Below, in pieces: positions 21,514-29,967 of a stretch of 35,645 nt of DNA. This DNA is from a virus. Each line of letters starts with the position of its first letter. The first letter of the stretch is position 1. Below the pieces are notes generated by a model. It was not told the DNA's origin. It was given only the letters and a program-made list of their open reading frames with translations, and did not search any database. Position numbers and translations under genes: made by a program. The stretch lies in the IMG/VR virus record IMGVR_UViG_3300011113_000271, positions 1-35,645 of that record; one strand, 5' to 3'.

Positions 21514-22011
21514 TTAGTCAATCGACAGGGTTCTAGTAGATTGAAGCTCCGCAGCAGCAGCAGTTGCGCCAACTGTAGTGAGTCCAATAACACCAGGAAG
21601 CAGTACGAACGAGCCGCCGGAAGCATCGTCGCAGACGCCACCAGTTGCAGTCGTGTATACTGACGATTTCGCTGTGTAGTTGATCAGACGGCCTTTAATG
21701 CCTTTTCCACTTCCACCACCAGCAACACCACCGACCCAAACCCAAACATACTCGTTTGTGTTTGCGGCAACCTGAACTGCACCAAAGCTGCGAACCTTAG
21801 TGGCAGCCTCAGTGTTGTCCATCTGCACTACTGTGAAGTCATCCTTAACCGATACGAAATCGTATTGGGTAAGAGCTTCAGCAGCCTTGCAGAATATGAA
21901 CGTGCCTTCGGTCGAATGTCCTACGTCACCTTGCTTAGCTGGAAGCGAAGGTACTGTCGTAGCATCGAAAGCCTTCTTGTAATTTACTCCAAATGATCCT
22001 GAACCTGACAT
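21514..22011 (-). CDS. Probable head decoration protein (165 aa)
   Basis: Immediately downstream of the major capsid gene with a very strong AGGAGGA ribosome site. Small, beta-rich and Gly/Ser-rich (GSGSFGVNYKKAF, FVSVKDDFTVVQMDN, EYVWVWVGGVAGGGSG), with an Ala-rich C-terminus. This matches head stabilisation/decoration proteins by size, composition and place. A strong ribosome site and a terminator right after it suggest high-level production of capsid and this protein together. Confidence 0.7.
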   Translation of the reverse strand: MSGSGSFGVNYKKAFDATTVPSLPAKQGDVGHSTEGTFIFCKAAEALTQYDFVSVKDDFTVVQMDNTEAATKVRSFGAVQVAANTNEYVWVWVGGVAGGGSGKGIKGRLINYTAKSSVYTTATGGVCDDASGGSFVLLPGVIGLTTVGATAAAAELQSTRTLSID

Positions 22012-22029
22012 ATTCTGTTCCTCCTACAA

Positions 22030-22986
22030 TTAAGCGTAAATAACAGCCTGAAGTGCAGGTGCGGCGCAGCAGAGGTTTCCTTCAACGATGATAACCGTGA
22101 AGAAAGCATCCTGATCCACTGGACGGTTCATCTCTGGAGCGAGAGGCTTGAAGTCAGCTCCTCGTACCATATCGAATGTCCAGTACTTCGTGTTGAGAAG
22201 GCGGCAGCTATTGGTCTCAAGAACCGCAGAACCGTATCCACCGTCAAACACGAAATCGCAACCGTCATAGCTGAGAACACGGAAACCAGCGACAGCCTTC
22301 TTTGTCGGAAGCTGAATACGCTGAATAGCCGTGAGAGAGCTGTGAAGGTATTTCCAAGCTGTTCGGTCCATGAGACCAAGGTCCGGCTGCTCATCGCCAC
22401 GAGTGATCTGGCTGATAACATCGGTGATCTGCTCCTGAACATTTGACGCAGACAATGTTACGTTAACCGCAAGATTGCGTGCGAAAGCGTTAGAAGTACG
22501 ATCAATGGTTCCATAAGTACCAGACGAAGGTGAAGTCGAAACCGCCTTCTTGATACCGTCGAACTCAAGTCCTCCAGAGCCAGTTCCGTCGCCGCGAAGC
22601 GAGGTCGACACTGTGTTCTTAAGACGAGCGATGGACGCATTCATCTTCGACTCAATGAGGTCAAGAAGCTGTGCCTGATCTCGGTTAGCTCGTCGCTCAC
22701 GACCAGAGATAGATACAGGCTCATAAACCTGCTTGATCGCAAATCGGAACGCCGTGAGGTCGTCGATTGCATCAAGGTTGAATGAAGAATAACCGGAATA
22801 GAAACCTCCCTGTGCGCTATCATTGTACATAATAGGCTTACGAAGCTCATATCCACCGGAGAACCTACGAATAAGACCCTGAGCATCCAGAGCTTTCATA
22901 AGCGGATTGTGGTGCAAAACCTCGTCCGCAATGCTGTCGCTCTGGTCAAACAGGGTCGCTACTACTGCTTCCTCTAAATTTGCCAT
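22030..22986 (-). CDS. Major capsid protein (HK97-fold type)
   Basis: Start at ATG 22984-22986 eight bases after AGGA, giving 318 residues; an upstream TTG is unlikely. Key stretches: YSGYSSFNLDAIDDLTAFRF, KQVYEPVSISGRERRANRDQ and LLDLIESKMNASIARLKNTVS (typical P-domain/spine helix of this capsid group), DRTAWKYLHSSLTAIQRIQ, and a C-terminal segment PVDQDAFFTVIIVEGNL. Position directly after scaffold and before decoration genes supports it. No separate prohead protease is seen, so the capsid may mature with scaffold only, as in P22-like phages. Confidence 0.85.
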   Translation of the reverse strand: MANLEEAVVATLFDQSDSIADEVLHHNPLMKALDAQGLIRRFSGGYELRKPIMYNDSAQGGFYSGYSSFNLDAIDDLTAFRFAIKQVYEPVSISGRERRANRDQAQLLDLIESKMNASIARLKNTVSTSLRGDGTGSGGLEFDGIKKAVSTSPSSGTYGTIDRTSNAFARNLAVNVTLSASNVQEQITDVISQITRGDEQPDLGLMDRTAWKYLHSSLTAIQRIQLPTKKAVAGFRVLSYDGCDFVFDGGYGSAVLETNSCRLLNTKYWTFDMVRGADFKPLAPEMNRPVDQDAFFTVIIVEGNLCCAAPALQAVIYA

Positions 22987-23024
22987 TTTAATTGTCCTTT
23001 TTAAGTTTGTTACGAAGGACAACT

Positions 23025-23043
23025 AAAAATAGCTACGCGCTAT
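23025..23043 (-). terminator. Weak hairpin between scaffold and capsid genes
   Basis: On the minus strand ATAGC pairs with GCTAT (5 bp, loop GCGTA) followed by TTTT. It overlaps the scaffold stop codon. At most it is a weak terminator or RNA-processing hairpin that lets capsid and scaffold be set at different levels. Confidence 0.4.
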
Positions 23044-24131
23044 TCGCCGTTGAAACGACGGCGTAAGTTGTCCCTCAAGTTTTTTATTTCTGCTCTGGGA
23101 GTCCCCGAACCAGCGGAGCCAGATATTGTCTTCGAAGCCGCTTTTGCTTTTTGAGCCACGGCCTGTTTTTGTTCTACCATCGGCCTTGCAGTCATTGCGG
23201 ATTGCAGACTGGAAAAGGTCGGATTGCCAGCCACTACATAGTTGTAGGCAGTTTCCAGGATCTCTTCGGGAGAGCTGTACTTGCCTGTGCTAGAGAGCGC
23301 ACTTACTATCGGTGCCATCTCAGCCTCTAACTGCGAAGCTGTTTCTGGGTCGCGAAAAAGTGGCTTGGCTGCTACAAAAGATTGTACAACCCGCTCATTA
23401 TAATAAGCAACGGCAGATTGTTTTTGCTCTTCCTGCTGCTGTTCAAACAAGGCTCGCGCCTTTTCCTCGGCAATTCTTTCTGCCTGCTCCCTGGTTAGGT
23501 AGTTGGCAGGAGGCTGCTGTGTTCCGTCTGTTGGAGTAGCTGTTCGGCCTTTGAGGTCTTCTAGGCTAAGTCCGTAAGAGTCTAGCCATTCAAGAGCAGT
23601 CTCTACTGGGTTGGACTGCATCGCTCGGTCCCAGGCGATAGACCGCTTGGTGAGGTCTCCAATGTTAATTCCCTTCCTAGCGTAGTCTTCCTCGTACTCC
23701 TTAATAGTATCGTATACAGACGAGGTTTTCTTTCTAAGGTCTTCAACTTCCTGCATTTTACGCTGATAGTCCGTGCGAGTCTCATAGGCTCGTCGGTTCA
23801 TGTACTGCTGCAGGATATGAGCATTTTCTGCTGTTGGGTTAAGGAATGCGTCCTTTTCCAACTTGTTCATGTCGGCAGGAGGAACAAGCGGAATTCGCTC
23901 GACTGCAGGTGTCTCAACTGGTGCTACAGGTTCTTGCGCTTCGACAGGTTCTGCTGGGGTCTCTGTCTCAACCTCATCCACACCCTCCTCAACCTCTTCA
24001 GTCTCTTCTACTGCTGCTGGTACCTGTGGCTCTACGTCTATGTTTTTAGCGGCCAAGGAACGGCTTATGGCCTCTCTGAGCGGCTGTCGTTCTTCCTGTG
24101 TATCCTCTACCTGATTCTCTACGTTATCCAT
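23040..24131 (-). CDS. Scaffold protein (363 aa)
   Basis: Highly acidic, disordered N-terminal ~100 residues (EETEEVEEGVDEVETET), then helical coiled coil (MNKLEKDAFLN ... QRKMQEVEDLRKK), an Ala/Gln helix region, and a strongly basic C-terminal helix (IKNLRDNLRRRFNGE). This is the standard layout of podovirus scaffold proteins, in which the basic C-terminal helix binds coat protein. It lies just upstream of the major capsid gene. It guides procapsid assembly and then leaves. Confidence 0.82.
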   Translation of the reverse strand: MDNVENQVEDTQEERQPLREAISRSLAAKNIDVEPQVPAAVEETEEVEEGVDEVETETPAEPVEAQEPVAPVETPAVERIPLVPPADMNKLEKDAFLNPTAENAHILQQYMNRRAYETRTDYQRKMQEVEDLRKKTSSVYDTIKEYEEDYARKGINIGDLTKRSIAWDRAMQSNPVETALEWLDSYGLSLEDLKGRTATPTDGTQQPPANYLTREQAERIAEEKARALFEQQQEEQKQSAVAYYNERVVQSFVAAKPLFRDPETASQLEAEMAPIVSALSSTGKYSSPEEILETAYNYVVAGNPTFSSLQSAMTARPMVEQKQAVAQKAKAASKTISGSAGSGTPRAEIKNLRDNLRRRFNGE

Positions 24132-24447
24132 TTGCTCTGTCCCTTACTTGTTTCATAAAATTAGCGACTACAGCCTTTTCCCGTGCGGCACTGTCCTTTT
24201 CAGGGTTGTACCCACGGTCGTATGAGTCACCTACTTCTATTGCGCCAGCAGCCTTATATGCCGCTCGCAGTTTACTTTTGCTTGTGTAAATTTCTTTCGG
24301 GTTTAGTGGGTTTCTGGTGGGAGGCATTTCATCGTGGATAAAGTTATGTGCTGCGTTGGCATGCACACGAACCATAACCTCATCAACTGGAACCACTTTT
24401 TCTTGTATTGGACACCATTGGAATAGCTTGTACTTACTCATACTCAT
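24124..24447 (-). CDS. Conserved phage protein next to scaffold (107 aa)
   Basis: YKLFQWCPIQEKVVPVDEV (7-25), AAHNFIHDEMPPTRNPLNP and KEIYTSKSKLRAAYKAAGAIEVGD are motifs of a protein family I recognise in structural operons of many phages, always annotated as hypothetical. Two starts in frame (24447, 24441) are possible. It overlaps both the upstream and the scaffold genes. A role in head assembly is inferred only from location. Confidence 0.78.
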   Translation of the reverse strand: MSMSKYKLFQWCPIQEKVVPVDEVMVRVHANAAHNFIHDEMPPTRNPLNPKEIYTSKSKLRAAYKAAGAIEVGDSYDRGYNPEKDSAAREKAVVANFMKQVRDRANG

Positions 24448-24754
24448 CCAAGATTAAAACCATCATGAGCAGGCGAACTCTCTTAACTCGTTCTTTTCCT
24501 GCGACCTCATCAGCCTTTGGCGTGTCAAACAGCTTGTCCTGCAACACATTGGCTAATTTAATCTTATTTATTTCTTGAGGTATTACTATATCCTTTTGAC
24601 GCTTTTTAAGGAGTTGAGCCGCTAATTCCTCTTCAAGTAGCTCATCCTCGCGTTTTCTACGACGCTTCCTGTATACATCAAGAATATCACTTGTGTCTTT
24701 AGTTTCTGTGACACCGCCATACTGCTTTGGGTTTAGCAGGAGTAAAAGGCTCAT
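24434..24754 (-). CDS. Small conserved structural-region protein (106 aa)
   Basis: Starts at ATG 24754, one base after the preceding stop. LLLLLNPKQYGGVTE at the N-terminus is a motif of a small phage protein group found near fibre genes. The rest is very charged and helical (KRRRKREDELLEEELAAQLLKKRQKD), with a Leu/Met-rich end. The longer upstream frame is the shadow of the fibre-like gene. Function unknown. Confidence 0.68.
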   Translation of the reverse strand: MSLLLLLNPKQYGGVTETKDTSDILDVYRKRRRKREDELLEEELAAQLLKKRQKDIVIPQEINKIKLANVLQDKLFDTPKADEVAGKERVKRVRLLMMVLILDEYE

Positions 24755-24755
24755 G

Positions 24756-25442
24756 CTACACGCTTGGATAGAAGAAATTCCATCGAATCGAACAAGTGCT
24801 AGTTGTTCCCCAGGCGGTAGTTGCGTTCCCGTTTGCCTGTACTTGGAACGAATTCGTGGCTCCTTGGTTATTACAAATAACATATTGTTGAGTAGAGCCG
24901 TTGAACACCTGCACAATCGTTATCCATAAAGATGAGGTAACTATATCCACTGGATTTAAAAGCCTAACAGTTGTGCCTACTCCACTGACATCAAAGTTGA
25001 CCACTCCACTATAATTGATTGTTTTTCCTATTTTTCGATATTGGCTACGAAGGACACTTAGGTTTGTAACAGACCCAACAAGAGGTGTAACTGTAGGTGT
25101 GAAATCAAGCCATTTGCCAGGATCATTGACAATTACCATGTTGGTACCGTCATACATGACCTCTACAATGGATCCTGCTGCCCACGTTCCCCGTGTGGGG
25201 TTAGTAGCATCTTCGTTATTCACCAAATTTTTTGCACCAAGGCCATTTACGTTGAGTGTATGTGCTGTGGCTGTAGAACCTGTCGAGCCAAGTCCAGTTC
25301 CAACTTTGAAACGAAATTTTTGACCTGCTGCGTAAGCACCTGGTGCCGGAGTGCAGGTAATTGTTTGTGCTGTCGCTGTGCCACCGGAGGTCTCACCGTA
25401 AAACTGCTGTTCACTAAGAGGATTAGGATTGAAAACAGGCAT
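24756..25442 (-). CDS. Fibre-like beta-rich protein (228 aa)
   Basis: N-terminal module (residues ~16-108) with GGTATAQTITCTPAPGAY, FRFKVG, TAHTLNVNGLGAKNL and IVEVMYDGTNMVIVN resembles the shaft/receptor module in tail and head fibres, and is of the same type as residues 105-175 of the S74 fibre at 7932. The C-terminal 120 residues are a further beta-rich domain (SGVVNFDVSGVGTTVRLLN ... SIRWNFFYPSV). Position between portal and scaffold argues for a head fibre or decoration rather than the main tail fibre. ATG shares its A with the upstream stop (TAATG). Confidence 0.7.
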   Translation of the reverse strand: MPVFNPNPLSEQQFYGETSGGTATAQTITCTPAPGAYAAGQKFRFKVGTGLGSTGSTATAHTLNVNGLGAKNLVNNEDATNPTRGTWAAGSIVEVMYDGTNMVIVNDPGKWLDFTPTVTPLVGSVTNLSVLRSQYRKIGKTINYSGVVNFDVSGVGTTVRLLNPVDIVTSSLWITIVQVFNGSTQQYVICNNQGATNSFQVQANGNATTAWGTTSTCSIRWNFFYPSV

Positions 25443-27451
25443 TAGCTAATCTCCGTCACTCTCATGCTGCCAGTCGGGGACGTATCCCAGATTGCATCAA
25501 TCGCACCTGTATAAACTGGAATCGGCAACTCTAAGGTTTGACCTGGCGTAAGTTTATACGAAAAGCTGGTGGTGCTTGCCGTTGCACCAAGTTTTACATA
25601 AGCGTTCTTGTCGGTGTCGTTCACCATAATTGCCATGCGACGATTAGCATTGCTAACTAGGATGCTTGTACTTACAGCCGCAGAAACTACGCTAGTGACT
25701 GAACTGGTTGAGTAGTTCTTAATAGCAACATCAGGCAGCGTAAGAACGTCTACGTCGCCAATGTTGTTTGTTCCGGCTGGTAATGCAGTTGAGATTGTAA
25801 CAGCTCCAGTATTGCAAGCCGTTACTTTACCATTAAGCGTAGACAGTGTTGACTCTGTAGCAGCACCAGTTGGAAGCGAGACTGCTCCACTGATGTTGGT
25901 AATATTCCATGTTCCTGATTGCGTAGCTGCAACTGTGCCATCAACGGTAATAGAACCGCCATTGTCCGAAACAGGAATTGCTGACGTAAACGGATTGGTT
26001 TGAGACGCAAGTGTGACGTTCGGTAAGGTTAAAACATCAATGTCACCAATGTTGTTCGTACCTGCTGGAAGTGCAGAAGAAATCGTTACAGCACCAGTAT
26101 TACAAGCTGTAACTTTACTGTTTAAACTACTAAGCGTTGTTTCTGTCGCTGCGCCTGTTGGCAACGTAACAGTGCCAGTAATGTTGTTAATGTTCCAGGT
26201 GCCTGATTGTGTTGCCGCAACCGTTCCATCAACCGTAATTGACCCACCGTTATCGGACACAGGCACAGCAGTTTGATTGCTCGCAATAACAACTGGTAAG
26301 CTGTTTGCCATCGTATTTTGGCCGACAATGCCTGTGATATCGCCAATAGCAGTAATGAGCGAACCGGACGGATTTACCTTTACGTTGTAGTATGTACCGC
26401 CACCAGTGCTTGAACGACCTGTAATAACTGAGCGTGTAAGATTTGCCAGACTATAATCCGTCAATGTTTCTGTAATTGGATTGTAGTCAGAGGTTGTTCC
26501 TGCTGCCCAACACGCCGTGTAAATTGAAAGGTCTGTAACTCCATCGGCGCTTTTTACGCACTCAATCTTCATCGGAAGATTTGGCGTTTGTATCGACGGT
26601 GCAAGCTGACTGTTTGGAATGCGAATAGTGTGAAACGTTACCCACTTCGCATCTGGACTAAAGACCTCAAAGATAAACGAAGCAGATCCAAGCCACGCAA
26701 AACGAATACGATAAAGGTTGGAGTAGGTGAGGTTAATAGCTTCTGGTGTGCCAGCACGAGTAAAGATAGACCCAACAGACCCATCGAGAGGGTCGCCGTT
26801 CCAACTTGCTCGTGCAATCGTTGTGTCAACCGTTCCAGAGCGTAGCGTTACGCCAAAAGATGTACCTTCATATCCAATGAACGCACCATTGTTGGCATCG
26901 TAAATACCAATGCGCTGGAATGAATTTGCTACGCCTGTCGTAAATGCTGCTGTAAAAAACGCATACTCTTCGTGCGCAGGTCTGTAGTTACATTTGTATA
27001 CTGACTCGCCTCGTGCTGCGCCGTTTACATTTGTTCCTGTGCGATACCGAGCGTGACCACCAGAGATTGTAGCAGAACCACCAGCAGCAGTAGTGTTTGT
27101 AATAAGGTTAGTGTCAAACGAGTCAAAGAAACTTAGTTCAATCTCATTATTGCGACGACCCGTAACGCTGACACCAAGAATGTCAGAGTTGGTTGTAATG
27201 TTAAAATACAACCCACCAGCAATAGCAGCGTTGATGCTTTGAAGAGTGTTCTCAGTCGCAAAGTCTTTTCCTTCAAGAGCTGACAACGTAGTCTCAGTCG
27301 CAAAGTCTGGCGTTGTAAGACTTTCAGTTCCTGCGCCACCCCAATCGACTGCCATTACCTGAACCTGCTCGCCACCCTTGTCGAGTGTGCGAACAGGTAT
27401 ATCAGTGTTGATACTGGTGGGTGAGTTGGAGACTGTTACGTTGTCTGCCAC
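25442..27451 (-). CDS. Repeat-containing virion surface-type protein (669 aa)
   Basis: Starts with GTG at 27451 behind GAGG. The N-terminal ~90 residues are Thr/Ser-rich with two short copies of (D)FATE-TL; residues ~120-330 look like a beta-sandwich lectin-type domain (SFFDSFDTNLI, RIGIYDANNGAFIGYEGTSFGV, SNLYRIRFAWLGSASFIFEVFS). Then come two 82-residue repeats (396-477 and 492-573), each beginning PVSDNGGSITVDGTVAATQ, and a final beta domain. Such proteins decorate heads or tails. It is the largest gene between portal and scaffold. No enzyme motif was seen. Confidence 0.72.
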   Translation of the reverse strand: MADNVTVSNSPTSINTDIPVRTLDKGGEQVQVMAVDWGGAGTESLTTPDFATETTLSALEGKDFATENTLQSINAAIAGGLYFNITTNSDILGVSVTGRRNNEIELSFFDSFDTNLITNTTAAGGSATISGGHARYRTGTNVNGAARGESVYKCNYRPAHEEYAFFTAAFTTGVANSFQRIGIYDANNGAFIGYEGTSFGVTLRSGTVDTTIARASWNGDPLDGSVGSIFTRAGTPEAINLTYSNLYRIRFAWLGSASFIFEVFSPDAKWVTFHTIRIPNSQLAPSIQTPNLPMKIECVKSADGVTDLSIYTACWAAGTTSDYNPITETLTDYSLANLTRSVITGRSSTGGGTYYNVKVNPSGSLITAIGDITGIVGQNTMANSLPVVIASNQTAVPVSDNGGSITVDGTVAATQSGTWNINNITGTVTLPTGAATETTLSSLNSKVTACNTGAVTISSALPAGTNNIGDIDVLTLPNVTLASQTNPFTSAIPVSDNGGSITVDGTVAATQSGTWNITNISGAVSLPTGAATESTLSTLNGKVTACNTGAVTISTALPAGTNNIGDVDVLTLPDVAIKNYSTSSVTSVVSAAVSTSILVSNANRRMAIMVNDTDKNAYVKLGATASTTSFSYKLTPGQTLELPIPVYTGAIDAIWDTSPTGSMRVTEIS
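25733..26266 (-). repeat. Two 82-codon repeats inside the surface protein
   Basis: Units at 26021-26266 and 25733-25978 (period 288 nt) encode nearly the same 82 residues: about 71 match by eye. The DNA differs much more, mostly at third codon positions. The duplication is therefore old and the protein sequence has been kept. Confidence 0.85.
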
Positions 27452-27454
27452 GGC

Positions 27455-29965
27455 TTACGCCTCTTCATCAATGTCGTTAAGTTCTATGCTTGGGTTTCCA
27501 AGCTCATCCATTGTTACTTTACCAACGCGCTTTGCACGTTTTGGAATAACATTATTGATGACGATTGGCTGAGACTTTGCGGTTTCTTGCGAGCCAACTT
27601 TGATAGAATCCATAGCGATACGGATCTTCTCAAGCTGCTGTTCGGACTCAAGACGTCGCTCTTCCATGAGCTTTTCCGACTCAACCAGGCGCATACGCAT
27701 TTGCTCAAGCTCAAGTTTTTGAATCTCAAGAATTTGTGCCATGCGATTGCTTTCTTGTGTGATAGCTTGCTTGGACGCATCAGACTCGGCCATTGCCTGC
27801 ACTTTGAGCATATCAACTTGTACGCTGTTAGCTTTGACCTGTGCTTCCTGTTGCGAGATGGCAACTTCTTGCTGGCGTATGTACTCGTTGAACTGTTGCT
27901 TTTGAATCTCAAGTTGCGCCATGAGTTGTTCGCGTTGTGCCTTAAGCTGCTGCTCTTGGAACGCAAGCATGTTCTTCTCATGAGCGTCAGCCATTTGCAT
28001 ACGAGTTGCCTCGATACGCGCCTGCGACTCAAGCTGTGCTATTTGGAGACGTCCCTGAACTTCTTGCATGACAGGATCTGGAGGCGGCGGTTGTTTCGCA
28101 GCTTCCTCCTTTGCTGCAGCGATTTCACCGATCTGCGCAAGCGCCTTAGTAAAGATACCATCGAGTTCCTTGCCACCTTTAAAGCGTTTAATAACATTTT
28201 GGAATAGCTCTATAGAAAACCCTAACAGTGGTGGGTACTGCTCAATGAGCGACCGCATTTGGTTGAAGAACTCTCCTGCGGTGGACATGAGTTGTGCGCT
28301 CTCTTGCTGTTCCTGCATCTGGTCAACAGCAACCATTGAGTCAGACGCAATACGGATACGGTAAGAGAGCCTGTCGTCATTACGATAGAGACCAATAATT
28401 TGCTGTTTAACTTGGTCTATCTGTATCTGTGGGTCTGGAGGAGGGACGGGTATAGGTTGTCCGTCTGGACCTACAGGAGGAGGTAATGGGGGTGGTAGTA
28501 CTGCGGCGATAAGTCTGTCAGCGTCTCCAACCTCAAATATCTCTTCCGGCTCAAACTGAGACGCAATAATCGTGCCAAGTTTCTCGATACCGTCAGAGAT
28601 AAACTTAGTGAACATGTTTTGACGCACAATAAGTCCCATCGAGGACCATGCGTTTTCGAGACGGTTAGCAGTTGCAGACTTGTACTGCTCGCTTGTGCCA
28701 CGAAGCAAATCTGACACTTTGAGTGTTTCATAGAGCTGCTGTAAGGCCGTCTGACGAGCCGCCTGCAGCACTTGGAGTGCATTGATGTATGGAGTTACAT
28801 CCATGAACTCTACGCCGTTAGCGAGGCCGCCTTTGCCTTTGTATGACGGCCAGTTAATTACTGGCACCATCTTAAGGTCGCCGATGAGCATCTGCTCAAC
28901 CTGATTGCCAAGGCTTGAGTCGTAGAGAGCGTTGGTGCGGATGGCCTGTGTTACGGCGTGAATACGAGTTGTGAGGCGCTCTACCTCAAGGATTTGGTCT
29001 TTAACATGAGCGTAGTCAGACACTGGCAGTACTGAGTCTGGGTCAGTGCTTTGCGCTATGATGGTGCATGGGTAGAAGTCTTCGAACTCAAAAGGAGGCT
29101 CGGACTCCATGATAACTCCCTCTTCGAAGCTATCGCTGTACCAGAAAACGCGCTCGGCATCTTCGCACCAAATCTCGTAAACCTCGGCTTTGCCTTCAAA
29201 CTTTGAATCATCGCGTTGATAATCACGATTGTTTTTGTCTGGGAAGGAATCGTACTTAAGTTTGTTTGCTCGCTCACCAAAGAGCTTTTCTGCTGACTCG
29301 CGACTAAGGTATGCGCGTTTTGCTCTCCACTCAACTTCAGTCTCGTTACGAGCATCGGAGCAGAAATAATCGCAGTACTGTACTACATCAAGGCAAGCGT
29401 ACTCTTCTTTCTTAGCCTCAATAGTAATTTTCACCAAGGTGATGTTGCCTGGTCCTTGGCGCAGCTCTTTGTCTGTAACGTCAAACGGAGCACCCTTGTC
29501 ATCAACGTATGTGCCGTCTGGTGCCTTAAAGATGGCGATTTCCACCATCTCATCCTCAAGCTCTACCTCGTAGCGAGGCCACAAAACTGCACGGCCTGTG
29601 AGGAGAAACTGCAGGGTAGCGTTAGAACCTACGGTATCGAACGGAAAGTTTACATCCATTTGATACTGAATGTTGCGTTCAAGGATGGTAGCGGAGAGTT
29701 CCTCAACGATACCTCCTGTGCGCTTACGAAGACCTACTTCCGCTTTTGGTGTAGATGAGTAATAAGCAGGGAGGAGAGTATTAACGCAATACCACCAACT
29801 ATTAAGTCTTCGCTCTGTATCGGTAAGTACATTGATTTGTTTTTGTGCGTTGTAAACCCGTATGGATTCTTCGGCCATGTCGATGAATGGCTTAGATCGT
29901 TCCTTGGCTCGTGTAATCTCTATCTTCCAGTAACGACCTGAGTACCTATCAACTAATGGCTTCAT
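27455..29965 (-). CDS. Portal protein with long C-terminal coiled coil (836 aa)
   Basis: The order after large terminase, the size, and segments such as WWYCVNTLLPAYYSSTPKAEV (57-77), SDYAHVKDQILEVERLTTRIHAV (316-338), RTNALYDSSLG and LRGTSEQYKSATANRLENAW (421-440) identify a podovirus portal of the P22-like group. A Pro-rich linker (490-512) and a helical region follow, then a very long Gln/Glu coiled coil (about 640-800), probably forming a barrel extending into the capsid. It forms the dodecameric DNA gate that docks terminase and later the adaptor. Starts at ATG 29965, two bases after the terL stop. Confidence 0.86.
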   Translation of the reverse strand: MKPLVDRYSGRYWKIEITRAKERSKPFIDMAEESIRVYNAQKQINVLTDTERRLNSWWYCVNTLLPAYYSSTPKAEVGLRKRTGGIVEELSATILERNIQYQMDVNFPFDTVGSNATLQFLLTGRAVLWPRYEVELEDEMVEIAIFKAPDGTYVDDKGAPFDVTDKELRQGPGNITLVKITIEAKKEEYACLDVVQYCDYFCSDARNETEVEWRAKRAYLSRESAEKLFGERANKLKYDSFPDKNNRDYQRDDSKFEGKAEVYEIWCEDAERVFWYSDSFEEGVIMESEPPFEFEDFYPCTIIAQSTDPDSVLPVSDYAHVKDQILEVERLTTRIHAVTQAIRTNALYDSSLGNQVEQMLIGDLKMVPVINWPSYKGKGGLANGVEFMDVTPYINALQVLQAARQTALQQLYETLKVSDLLRGTSEQYKSATANRLENAWSSMGLIVRQNMFTKFISDGIEKLGTIIASQFEPEEIFEVGDADRLIAAVLPPPLPPPVGPDGQPIPVPPPDPQIQIDQVKQQIIGLYRNDDRLSYRIRIASDSMVAVDQMQEQQESAQLMSTAGEFFNQMRSLIEQYPPLLGFSIELFQNVIKRFKGGKELDGIFTKALAQIGEIAAAKEEAAKQPPPPDPVMQEVQGRLQIAQLESQARIEATRMQMADAHEKNMLAFQEQQLKAQREQLMAQLEIQKQQFNEYIRQQEVAISQQEAQVKANSVQVDMLKVQAMAESDASKQAITQESNRMAQILEIQKLELEQMRMRLVESEKLMEERRLESEQQLEKIRIAMDSIKVGSQETAKSQPIVINNVIPKRAKRVGKVTMDELGNPSIELNDIDEEA

Positions 29966-29967
29966 AC

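Noticed and set aside
25733-26266. Diversity-generating retroelement
   Set aside because: No reverse transcriptase, and differences between repeats are not concentrated at adenines.
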